DNA from: Desulfococcaceae bacterium HSG9
GTDB lineage: Bacteria; Desulfobacterota; Desulfobacteria; Desulfobacterales; JAUCGF01
NCBI GenBank assembly: GCA_030378005.1
Contig: JAUCGF010000111.1
Location: forward strand, 1-49,592
Length of the DNA: 49,592 bases
Direction: 5' to 3'
Positions 43,548 to 49,592 of this stretch are shown piece after piece (within the stretch, counting starts at the first letter, position 1; each line of letters starts with the position of its first letter). Position numbers and translations under genes: made by a program. The notes under the pieces were generated by a model. That model did not search any database and was not told the DNA's origin. It saw only the letters and a program-made list of their open reading frames with translations.

Positions 43548-44777
43548 CTATTTTGGCATGATTATCGTTTCTTCAGGCGTTGTGGGCACCCAATCCGCCA
43601 AGCCCTTACCGGGTGTAAAATTATCCACATCCCCCAACAACACTCTTCGCCAGGAACCGTTGCTTCTCAGCTTTAATATAATGGGGTCTTCAAAAAGACG
43701 CTCGTCTTCATCGAAATTCGCGTGAAATTTATAGCACGGTTTCGGATATCCGGCCCCCGCTCCTTTGGGCCGAAATTCCAGTGAATGGGTCCGGCTTCTT
43801 TTTTGCTTCAATTGTTTCCAAAATAGTTCGACTTGCGGAACCTTGCCGCTGATTTCACCATATTCATCCCGCTTGACTGTCCGTTTTCCCAACGCCACAT
43901 CGCACACCTGCTGGACGGAGGAGGCAATCGCGTCAACGGCCCTATCCAACAGTATTTTCATATCCTTGTCTTTATCCAATTTTGCAGGCGTCGTGAAGTC
44001 ATCCCGGTCATGATCTTCGCCGATAAGCCGGAATTTTTCGCCATTTTTGTTGCATCCCTCCAAGCGGTGTTGATTATCTTCATCATGCATGATTTTCGAT
44101 CTCAGTGAGTCCATATCTTTTCCGAAAAGAAGTCTTGGACCTCTCAAATGGCCGGCCGCGAAACAATCTTCAAGAAAATGGCAGGCATACGCATCGAGGA
44201 AAAGCGCCTGGGCCATGTCGTTTGTGGCAATGTCGAATACGACCGATTCCGATTTTCCATCCGAGTCGATTCCTTTCACAAAAGCGTTTTGCTTTCCAGG
44301 ATCATTCGCATATTTTTTGGCGAGCCTCAAAGCTTCCCTATGAAAACGTTTCCACATTTTATAACACATCGGCATGAAATGGTCCCAATTTCCCAGCGCC
44401 AGCGCCAGATAATCAAAATCTTTGGTATTGGCCACCACCTGTAGCTTCACTTTTAATTCTTCAAATTTTCGGGCTTTTCCATCCGGCGGAAAAATTTTCG
44501 AATGATCTCCGGCCCACGCGTTGATATCTCCAAAAGATCGCTGAACATACGCATCGAGTTTTTCATTTTCGACCTGATTCCGGAAATCGTCGATGTCGAG
44601 ATTGACAAGAGAATCATTACATTTTTTCAAGCGATTGAAAAATTCCGCGCTTGTATAAGCAATGTTCTCCTTTTGCGTAAAAATAATGCGCCCCTTGGCT
44701 TTCGGATTCAAATGCAGTTTAACATTTTTTCCAACAATAACGCTGTCTCCGACATGCTTATGCTGCTTGTAGTTCAT
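43548..44777 (-). CDS. zinc-dependent phospholipase C-like protein
   Basis: A 409-residue protein with the metal-binding pattern of zinc phospholipase C and S1/P1 nucleases: NWDHFMP (His 133) and YACHFLEDCFAAGHLRGPR with H200, D204 and H210. No signal peptide is visible, so it may be cytoplasmic or exported by another route. The middle third has the all-helical look of the family and the C-terminal third does not resemble anything I know. ATG 44777 is chosen because AAGGAGG lies just upstream; the frame is open for 23 more codons. It is convergent with the PBP operon and isolated from the genes to its right. Confidence 0.7.
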   Translation of the reverse strand: MNYKQHKHVGDSVIVGKNVKLHLNPKAKGRIIFTQKENIAYTSAEFFNRLKKCNDSLVNLDIDDFRNQVENEKLDAYVQRSFGDINAWAGDHSKIFPPDGKARKFEELKVKLQVVANTKDFDYLALALGNWDHFMPMCYKMWKRFHREALRLAKKYANDPGKQNAFVKGIDSDGKSESVVFDIATNDMAQALFLDAYACHFLEDCFAAGHLRGPRLLFGKDMDSLRSKIMHDEDNQHRLEGCNKNGEKFRLIGEDHDRDDFTTPAKLDKDKDMKILLDRAVDAIASSVQQVCDVALGKRTVKRDEYGEISGKVPQVELFWKQLKQKRSRTHSLEFRPKGAGAGYPKPCYKFHANFDEDERLFEDPIILKLRSNGSWRRVLLGDVDNFTPGKGLADWVPTTPEETIIMPK

Positions 44778-45160
44778 TGAACGCCTCCTTTTCTTTTGAA
44801 TTGATGTATATGCCGCCACCCTATCAAATGCGAATGTAAAAATCAAGGGCGGTATGTAAATTCCAGATGAGAGGCGGCCTGAAGTAATCGTTGGTTAGTA
44901 ATAATGGAAGTTGCTGATAAATCTATGAAATTGACCTGATAATTTCAATTTTTGCAAGTCTGCGTCTGCGAAAATCGTTTTTAATTGTCTGGGAGTTCAG
45001 ATGCACGATGATAACAATGGCAAAAGGTTTGGAAGTCTCTTTCAGCGTATCGGGGTCTTGGGCATAATTCATCAAATTCACTACAAGAAACAAAATCGGA
45101 CATCACAGTTCCACAACCGGCGTTCAAATTTTCCGGGGTGCTGTTTGCCCGAATGAGTGA

Positions 45161-45240
45161 TTCAGTAGATCGAAAAGGAGTGCTAAACTGTAAGTTCAGC
45201 ACTCCTTTGACGGCATTTCGTAAAATTTTTCGATCTGCTG
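45161..45240. repeat. nested inverted repeat, element 1
   Basis: The outer arms TTCAGTAGATCGAAAA (45161-45176) and TTTTCGATCTGCTGAA (45225-45240) pair with one mismatch. Inside is the perfect 11-base stem AAAGGAGTGCT (45174-45184) with AGCACTCCTTT (45198-45208). The fold could act as a terminator, a small RNA or a mobile-element relic. Confidence 0.6.
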
Positions 45241-45306
45241 AATATGTGTAAGTTATTTAATTTCTCTAATCCTTATTTCATTTATACTCAGCAGATGGAA
45301 AGTTTA

Positions 45307-45411
45307 GGAGTGCAAAAATTAAGTGCGACGATTTTCAGCATCCGGCACCATCGGAGGCTGGCGGATTCAGGGGAGGGCAAAAAAAACCGCTTCGCTTAAT
45401 TTTTGCGCTCC
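45307..45411. repeat. inverted repeat, element 2
   Basis: The 17-base arms GGAGTGCAAAAATTAAG (45307-45323) and CTTAATTTTTGCGCTCC (45395-45411) match with one difference and enclose about 70 G-rich bases. Its left end GGAGTGC repeats the stem start of element 1, which ends 66 bases away. Confidence 0.6.
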
Positions 45412-45470
45412 ATGCCGTATTTTTAGGCATTTTCCATCTACTGATACTCTACTCCCAAATTATTGACCGG

Positions 45471-46196
45471 CTATTGTTGCCATCTGCAACCTTTGCCCCG
45501 GCCGCCGCCTTTGCCATAACCCATGCCTTGACCGCAACCTTTGCCCCGGCCACCGCCTTTGCCATAACCCATGCCTTGACCGCAACCTTTGCCCCGGCCG
45601 CCTCCTTTGCCATAACCCATGCCTTGACCGCAACCTTTGCCCCGGCCTCCGCCTCTGCCGTATCCCATGCCTTGACCGTAACCTTTGCCCCGGCCTCCGC
45701 CTTTGCCATAACCCATACCTTGACCGTAACCTTTGCCCCGGCCTCCGCCTTTGCCATAACCCATGCCTTGACCGTAACCTCTGCCAAAGCCTGTGCCCGT
45801 TAAGAATCCAAGTCCGCATCCCGCAGGCATTCCGGAGACTTGTTCCGGAGTCAGAACAGCCCGGGCGTCAAGATAAAAAACCAGGGATTTTTCCTGAAGT
45901 TGCTGCTGCATGGCAAAAATCTCTTTCTGTTTGGCCTTTAAAGCGGCCGCATCTGCCGAAGGCTGCGCCAAGAGCGTACGAAGTTCCTGTTTCTTGGCAT
46001 CAAGTTCATTGCGAAGCGGAAGGGACACCTTAATAAAGTCCTGTCGCAAGTTGTCAATCTTTCCGTTTTGCTCAGTTGTCAGGTTCGGAATTGCATTAAA
46101 TCCCCTCCCCTGTGTTGGAGAAGACCAGGCTCCGGCATAAGAAATCACCGCAAGCAACATCGCACTGACGCTGATAATAATCAAAGTTTTCTTCAT
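45471..46196 (-). CDS. Spy/ZraP-like exported protein with Gly-rich tandem repeats
   Basis: A 241-residue protein. The signal peptide is about the first 23 residues. A Spy/CpxP/ZraP-like helical part (about 35-125) follows, with LTTEQ and LTPEQ motifs and a Lys/Gln/Glu-rich coil; members are periplasmic chaperones or metal sensors. After GFGRG come six 16-residue repeats of the form GYGQGMGYGKGGGRGK. The first three have Tyr at position 2 and the last three have Cys, and a final GCRWQQ closes the protein. The DNA repeat is 48 bases long and nearly exact (about 45490-45790). Positive charge, Tyr and Cys suggest metal or cell-wall binding; this is inference. Confidence 0.8.
   Translation of the reverse strand: MKKTLIIISVSAMLLAVISYAGAWSSPTQGRGFNAIPNLTTEQNGKIDNLRQDFIKVSLPLRNELDAKKQELRTLLAQPSADAAALKAKQKEIFAMQQQLQEKSLVFYLDARAVLTPEQVSGMPAGCGLGFLTGTGFGRGYGQGMGYGKGGGRGKGYGQGMGYGKGGGRGKGYGQGMGYGRGGGRGKGCGQGMGYGKGGGRGKGCGQGMGYGKGGGRGKGCGQGMGYGKGGGRGKGCRWQQ
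45485..45785. repeat. 48-base tandem repeat, about six copies
   Basis: In-frame repeats inside the Spy/ZraP-like gene, each coding for 16 residues. Neighbouring copies differ at only a few bases, mainly the TAC/TGC change that gives Tyr or Cys. Such arrays change copy number easily. Confidence 0.85.
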
Positions 46197-46293
46197 TTCT
46201 TTCCTCCTTTTGGTTAAATTGTTGATTGATTATCGCCTTTCATTTGGTAATACAGATGTGAAGCTGATTTTCTTTCATTTTTTTGAAAATAAC

Positions 46294-46324
46294 AAAAGGA
46301 CAGGCCGAAAACGACCTGTCCTCT
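46294..46324. terminator. hairpin with flanking T/A runs
   Basis: AGGACAGG (46297-46304) and CCTGTCCT (46315-46322) form a perfect eight-base stem. It lies in the leader of the Spy/ZraP-like gene and could be an attenuator for it or a terminator for upstream transcription. Confidence 0.45.
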
Positions 46325-46345
46325 TTCTATCTATATCAGAAAAAC

Positions 46346-46370
46346 TTACTAAACTTCCAAAGTTTAGTAA
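46346..46370. promoter_or_regulatory. operator-like palindrome upstream of the Spy/ZraP-like gene
   Basis: TTACTAAACTT, a three-base spacer, and AAGTTTAGTAA form a perfect 11-base inverted repeat about 150 bases before the start of the minus-strand gene at 46196. On that strand TTGGAA and GATATA lie 17 bases apart just after it, as a possible promoter. Confidence 0.5.
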
Positions 46371-46497
46371 AGTTGACTACATTTATGTTTTGCCGTTTTG
46401 TTCAACAACAAATATCTGTTGAATCAAGATGTACCTGCCATGCACAGTTAGAATCCTTTCTAAAAAAAATCCTTGTAGATACCGTGTAACGATATAA

Positions 46498-46604
46498 TGT
46501 AGCCCGTAAATGGTGGGCAAGTCTGATTTTTTAACAAAATCCGCATTTTATCCTTGTTGACAAGCAATAAAGAACGTGAATGCAAGAACGTTGCCCACCC
46601 TACG
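46498..46604. repeat. GGTGGGCAA palindromic repeat
   Basis: TGGTGGGCAA (46511-46520) and TTGCCCACCC (46591-46600) are inverted. The outer flanks (GTAGCCCGTAAAT and CCTACGTTATTG) extend the pairing loosely. The element is an intergenic palindrome without coding content; it lies in the gap before the exported protein at 46730. Confidence 0.5.
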
Positions 46605-46648
46605 TTATTGATTTTGTTTGGTTTTTCATATGAATAATGAAGGCTGCC

Positions 46649-46684
46649 AAAAAGCCGCCAACGTTTTTAAACGCAGCGGCTTTC
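46649..46684 (-). terminator. rho-independent terminator
   Basis: The stem AAAGCCGC with GCGGCTTT encloses a loop built on AACGTTTTTAAACG. On the minus strand it is followed by T residues and ends transcription of the gene at 46730-47197. Almost the same sequence recurs at 48730-48765. Confidence 0.75.
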
Positions 46685-46729
46685 TTCAATATCATTCATT
46701 CGAGACGCGGTGAGTATGGCGATAATTGC

Positions 46730-47197
46730 TTACAAATCTCGAAATGTGTTTCGCGCATCTTCATGCTCGACACTCTCAATTTCATCTTCTTCCAACTCGG
46801 AAGAAAATTCTTCATAAGCTTGACCATAGTTTTCTTTATACTCTCCATCATCAATATCATCGCCGTTCGGGTCTTGAAAAATGCCTGTACCGCAACGATA
46901 GCCCCAAGTTTGTGCCACAATAGTGCGTCCATGACTAGCAGCCATGTCACGATGGCGTTGCAACTCACCTTGAATTTCCCATTGGTGTTCAAGCGTAGAA
47001 ACATACCAACAGGATGCACCGCTGTGGTTGACAACAGCTTCAGATTCAGCATAATATGGAAAGATAGTCCAGCATGGGCCTACATCCGTAGAATATTGCA
47101 GGTCTTGATAAGGAGCTTCGGCAAAACTAAGGCTTGAGCCCAAAAGCAAGACACTTATCATCAACCCTGACGTTATAATTGAAAACGCAGTTTTCAT
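46730..47197 (-). CDS. exported protein of unknown function
   Basis: A 155-residue protein with a signal peptide (about MKTAFSIITSGLMISVLLLG, cleaved after SFA near residue 27). The mature part has several cysteines (GPCWTIFPYY, ASCWYVS, GYRCGTG) that could form disulfides, and a very acidic C-terminus (SSELEEDEIESVEHEDAR). ATG 47197 is chosen since AGGAGA lies eight bases upstream and the signal begins there. I recognise no family. A strong terminator follows. It is one of three similar-sized exported proteins on this strand. Confidence 0.65.
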   Translation of the reverse strand: MKTAFSIITSGLMISVLLLGSSLSFAEAPYQDLQYSTDVGPCWTIFPYYAESEAVVNHSGASCWYVSTLEHQWEIQGELQRHRDMAASHGRTIVAQTWGYRCGTGIFQDPNGDDIDDGEYKENYGQAYEEFSSELEEDEIESVEHEDARNTFRDL

Positions 47198-47267
47198 AAT
47201 GTTCATCTCCTTCATAAAAGTTGTTTTGTGTTGAAACACGAATAAAGTAATTTTCTTCTTGATTAAA

Positions 47268-47375
47268 GGAGATCGGACATGTTAAAGAATATTCATTCGG
47301 GCGGGAGCCACAAATATTTGTGGAATCCAGGTAGTGGTGTACCTTTCATAAAAATTCGGTTCCTGTCCGATCTCC
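47268..47375. repeat. nested palindrome between two exported-protein genes
   Basis: Perfect 12-base arms GGAGATCGGACA (47268-47279) and TGTCCGATCTCC (47364-47375) enclose a perfect 16-base palindrome CCACAAATATTTGTGG (47308-47323). It lies behind the gene at 47437 and in front of the one ending at 47197, so it may be a structured leader, a terminator or a mobile relic. Confidence 0.65.
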
Positions 47376-47436
47376 CGTTTTACACTTACCTTCTTTTCAA
47401 TACTTTCGCAGGTTGAAAAAAATCCCGCTCAGTCGG

Positions 47437-47988
47437 CTAAGGCGTCCAGCAAGTGGCATCAGGCTGATCATTGATGTGTACCCAGGCACGGTTTCTGGCA
47501 TGGTCGAAACCGTCTCCAAAATTACCATACGCTTTTAAATACCAGCCCCAACCATCGTGAAATTCCGCAACACGCCAGCCTTCGCCGAATGTCTTTACGC
47601 AAAAAGCGTCAGCGTCTTTGATGCTGTCAAAGCTGCTGCCTGCAACGGCCTCAGTTGTCGCAACAATACCACCAGACCATTTATGATACACGCTGGAATC
47701 ATCCAGATTGACAGGTTTGGCTAATTTCGCGTCGTAGAAGCACAACACCGGCAATATCGCGCTGCAAATGGTGTCGCCATTGTACGGATTACATTGGTTG
47801 CCTGCGCCCGACGTATGGCCACAGCCGACATCAACCACTCCATAGGTGTCATCTGTGCCCGTCTTCGTCCACGTCAATCCATACCTCTCCTTCTCCTCAG
47901 CCTTCTCATCATAAGAAAAACTGATGGATACACTGATGAATGCAAAAAATATCGCACACATTATTACATATAATGTTCTTCGAATCAT
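47437..47988 (-). CDS. exported cysteine-containing protein of unknown function
   Basis: A 183-residue protein with a signal peptide (MIRRTLYVIMCAIFFAFISV, then SISFS). The mature chain has regularly spaced cysteines (DVGCGHT, NQCNPYNGDTICSAILPVLC, DAFCVKTFG and a final DATCW) and a Trp/Gly-rich C-terminus (GEGWRVAEFHDGWGWYLKAY, then RAWVHINDQP). The final part looks like a small disulfide-rich fold, in which the Trp and Asp/Asn residues could bind sugar; I know no such family by name. The start ATG has a weak ribosome site. Confidence 0.7.
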   Translation of the reverse strand: MIRRTLYVIMCAIFFAFISVSISFSYDEKAEEKERYGLTWTKTGTDDTYGVVDVGCGHTSGAGNQCNPYNGDTICSAILPVLCFYDAKLAKPVNLDDSSVYHKWSGGIVATTEAVAGSSFDSIKDADAFCVKTFGEGWRVAEFHDGWGWYLKAYGNFGDGFDHARNRAWVHINDQPDATCWTP

Positions 47989-48474
47989 AATTTCACCTTT
48001 TTTCGTTTGTGATTAAATTCATACTCAAAAACAAACCGGTAAAAATCAATCAAGATGACTTCGCCAATTTTGCCATCGTGAACAAGCAATACAATTTATT
48101 TGTTGAATTTTCCCTGCCAATTCTTAGGGGTTCCCGTAAGATTATTGGAAAAGGGCTTTTTTAGCGCCTGTCTGAAAACAGTTTATCTTGGACAAGTTAA
48201 AATCAATTGATTTTTAATGTATGTTTTTGATTTCCAAAACAATCTCTTTAAACGGTTATTACACACATAAGCATCACCTCCTTTTTATTAATAAACTACT
48301 TTGCAAACTCTTCTTTTCTTACATGTAACGAAAATGTTTTTTAAATTTCCTTTGGCAAATTGGCCTTTGCCTCAGCACATAGCAACCACCCCCTTTTTCA
48401 AACTCTTTAAAACAATAATACCAAAAACCGTTTATAAATCTTACACACCAACTAAAATTATTTTGCGGATACCT

Positions 48475-48595
48475 AACCGTTCACTCCCCGCTATGTGCAA
48501 ACAAACGCGCGGGACAGCTTCCCGCGCTACACACTCAAGCACGGTTACGGCCATGTAGAGCGGAAAGCCGTTCCGCTCAGGGGGAGTGAACGGTT
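48475..48595. repeat. double-hairpin element with outer inverted repeats
   Basis: The outer arms AACCGTTCACTCCCC (48475-48489) and GGGGAGTGAACGGTT (48581-48595) are perfect inverted repeats. Inside are two strong hairpins: GCGCGGGA with TCCCGCGC (48507-48527) and GAGCGGAA with TTCCGCTC (48558-48578). The two hairpins are similar units in opposite orientation (each led by TGTAGxGCGG on its strand). Confidence 0.7.
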
Positions 48596-48729
48596 ACTAC
48601 GAAGCATTTCAAATTTTTAAGCGGCAAAAATAAAAAAGGGTGATTGGTGTTAAGCAAAAATGAAGGGCGGAAGGTCAGAAAATGATGGAAGGAAAATATT
48701 TATCTTTGATGGTGTAAAAAAGGGGAATA

Positions 48730-48765
48730 AAAAAGCCGCCAACGGTTTTAAACGTAGCGGCTTTA
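48730..48765 (-). terminator. rho-independent terminator
   Basis: Near-copy of the terminator at 46649-46684 (stem AAAGCCGC with GCGGCTTT, loop with AACGGTTTTAAACG). It ends transcription of the gene at 48854-49411. Confidence 0.75.
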
Positions 48766-48853
48766 TTTCATCAGTGATGGCTTGAGATGAACTCTGCAAG
48801 TTTCAGGCAAAAAACCGTATTCGGAATGTGAAGAGCTGACATCTTGTTTTTAA

Positions 48854-49411
48854 TTAATAAATTACAACGCTTATCATACAGGCACAACCCGGTGGACAAT
48901 AATATAAAGTTACTGAGCCTCTTACTATGTCCCATCTGTCCACACCCATATCCTCATCATAATCTTGTATTGCCGTTTCCATATTATAAATTTCGCCATT
49001 AGCATCTATCAGTTCACCGGCTGGAACGATTTGATTGTCACTGTCAGTAGTCAATGTGAGTTTAACTCCGTATGTTCCATCCGAAAAGCCATTAACCCCT
49101 TTTAAATCTACTATGCCTGCGATTTTACCTCCCTCATCTTCATGATAATCGCTTAGTGACGCATTATCGAAATCAGCCACAAGAGCGCCTACCACAGTAT
49201 CTGAGTCTCCCTCGTCAACAATTATGTTTTCTTCAATGTCAATCTCGAATGTATCAGCCGCAAAATTTCTCAGTATTTGTAAATATTGGCCTCTTGATGT
49301 TTCAGCAGATGCCTTCATGCTATAAACAACCAAAATTGCCGATACACAGAAAACGACCGATGCCATTGCCAAAAAAAATTTAATTTTTTTCAAACCTAAC
49401 GCTTGTTTCAT
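48854..49411 (-). CDS. exported or membrane-anchored acidic protein, unknown function
   Basis: A 185-residue protein. The N-terminus is a long signal or anchor (FFLAMASVVFCVSAILVVYS, followed by ASAE, a possible cleavage site). The mature part is strongly acidic (FEIDIEENIIVDEGDSDTVV, then DFDNASLSDYHEDEGG) and ends with YYCPPGCACMISVVIY, which holds three close cysteines. AAGGAGG lies before the ATG. No family is recognised. The composition resembles repeat or cell-surface proteins with calcium-binding acidic loops, but that is a guess. Confidence 0.65.
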   Translation of the reverse strand: MKQALGLKKIKFFLAMASVVFCVSAILVVYSMKASAETSRGQYLQILRNFAADTFEIDIEENIIVDEGDSDTVVGALVADFDNASLSDYHEDEGGKIAGIVDLKGVNGFSDGTYGVKLTLTTDSDNQIVPAGELIDANGEIYNMETAIQDYDEDMGVDRWDIVRGSVTLYYCPPGCACMISVVIY

Positions 49412-49472
49412 ACTTGCCTCCTTTTCGTGTTAAAGTTGTTAATTGTGTCTTGCTCTTCTATAATAATAGTAA

Positions 49473-49592
49473 CTACTCAGGTGTAGAAAAACAGTAAGGA
49501 ATAAAAGGTTTGCCTTGAAAAGCATTCTGGATAGCGTCAATGACGTTGATCCCATTTTTACAGGATGTAGAGATGTAACTTCGGATAGCGCA
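49473..49592 (-). pseudogene. IS66-type transposase, C-terminal end (runs off the window)
   Basis: Forty codons on the minus strand, open at the right edge, read RSYISTSCKNGINVIDAIQN, then AFQGKPFIPYC, and stop at 49473. This is the ending of the large IS66 transposase (SYL-x-T-x-R/K-x-G-x-N-x-x-DAL). The rest of the gene is outside the window, so it is not known whether it is intact. Confidence 0.65.

Larger units (their letters stand above)
44778..45470. other. repeat-rich gene-free region
   Basis: Nearly 700 bases without a supportable gene. Its right half holds two structured elements, at 45161-45240 and 45307-45411, described separately. Open frames across it are short, cross the palindromes and look accidental. 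Confidence 0.6.
47989..48853. other. long gene-free region with repeats
   Basis: About 860 bases without a supportable gene. It contains the double-hairpin element at 48475-48595 and the terminator at 48730-48765. Short open frames on the plus strand have no ribosome sites and no recognisable products. Promoters for the flanking minus-strand genes should lie near 48000 and beyond the right gene. Confidence 0.55.

Noticed and set aside
44981..45202. Minus-strand open frame of 73 codons
   Set aside because: It runs into the inverted repeat at 45161, has no ribosome site and no recognisable protein pattern.
45307..45411. A c-di-GMP (GEMM) riboswitch
   Set aside because: The G-rich core lacks the conserved GEMM loop and receptor sequences and no gene starts at the right distance.
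45449..45819. Alanine- or arginine-rich open frames opposite or beside the Gly-rich repeat
   Set aside because: They are other-frame readings of the same 48-base repeat; the frame with signal peptide and LTxxQ motifs is the real one.
48301..48558. Plus-strand open frame of 85 codons
   Set aside because: It crosses the double-hairpin element, has no ribosome site and looks accidental.

Overview
The window looks like chromosomal DNA of a strictly anaerobic, sulfate-reducing member of the Desulfobacterota (old Deltaproteobacteria), most like Desulfobacterales. The best evidence is a complete qrcABCD operon (23435-28763), the periplasmic-cytochrome:menaquinone oxidoreductase of sulfate reducers. 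Supporting evidence is the ftsH-folP-ybbR block, paired PilT ATPases, and many intergenic palindromic repeats and IS relics. No species can be named from sequence alone. No tRNA, rRNA or CRISPR array was seen.

Layout. 1-2118 is a graveyard of broken transposases from at least three or four IS families. 2191-6071 (minus) pairs a CHASE2 adenylate cyclase with a type I-secretion-like ABC exporter. 6336-12565 (plus) is a housekeeping run: tilS, ftsH, folP, a YbbR/CdaR-like gene and coaX. The diadenylate cyclase gene usually found between folP and ybbR in related genomes is not there. 12692-17534 (minus) carries yggT, a DivIVA-domain gene, two pilT-type ATPases, a zinc-ribbon/receiver protein and an MBL-fold hydrolase. 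17919-20460 (minus) is a patchwork: a small membrane protein behind a decayed HPP gene with a clear promoter/operator, a rhodanese/MauE pair, a MITE-like element and a small conserved protein. 20725-23228 (plus) is a response regulator overlapping a UbiB/ABC1 kinase.

23435-28960 is the Qrc operon. It ends with a 54-codon membrane-peptide gene, a lone CRISPR-type repeat unit and a strong terminator. 29131-33708 is murA, an Smr-domain gene and the shikimate genes aroE, aroA and aroK. 33821-38745 is an SbcD/YhaO-like nuclease and an SbcC/YhaN-like ATPase whose stop and start codons overlap.

38816-43379 is the most interesting part. A polytopic membrane protein, an actin-fold ATPase lacking a canonical phosphate-2 aspartate, and a class A penicillin-binding protein with an N-terminal degenerate receiver-like domain are joined by stop/start overlaps. 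I read this as a candidate undescribed module coupling a cytoskeletal filament to peptidoglycan synthesis.

43548-49592 (all minus) is accessory DNA: a zinc-phospholipase-C-like protein, a Spy/ZraP-like secreted protein with a 16-residue Gly-rich tandem repeat, three unrecognised exported proteins, long repeat-rich gaps with several nested palindromes, and the tail of an IS66-type transposase at the right edge.

TTG starts are frequent (ftsH, ybbR, the MauE-like gene, the UbiB gene, the SbcD-like gene). Several have strong Shine-Dalgarno sequences.
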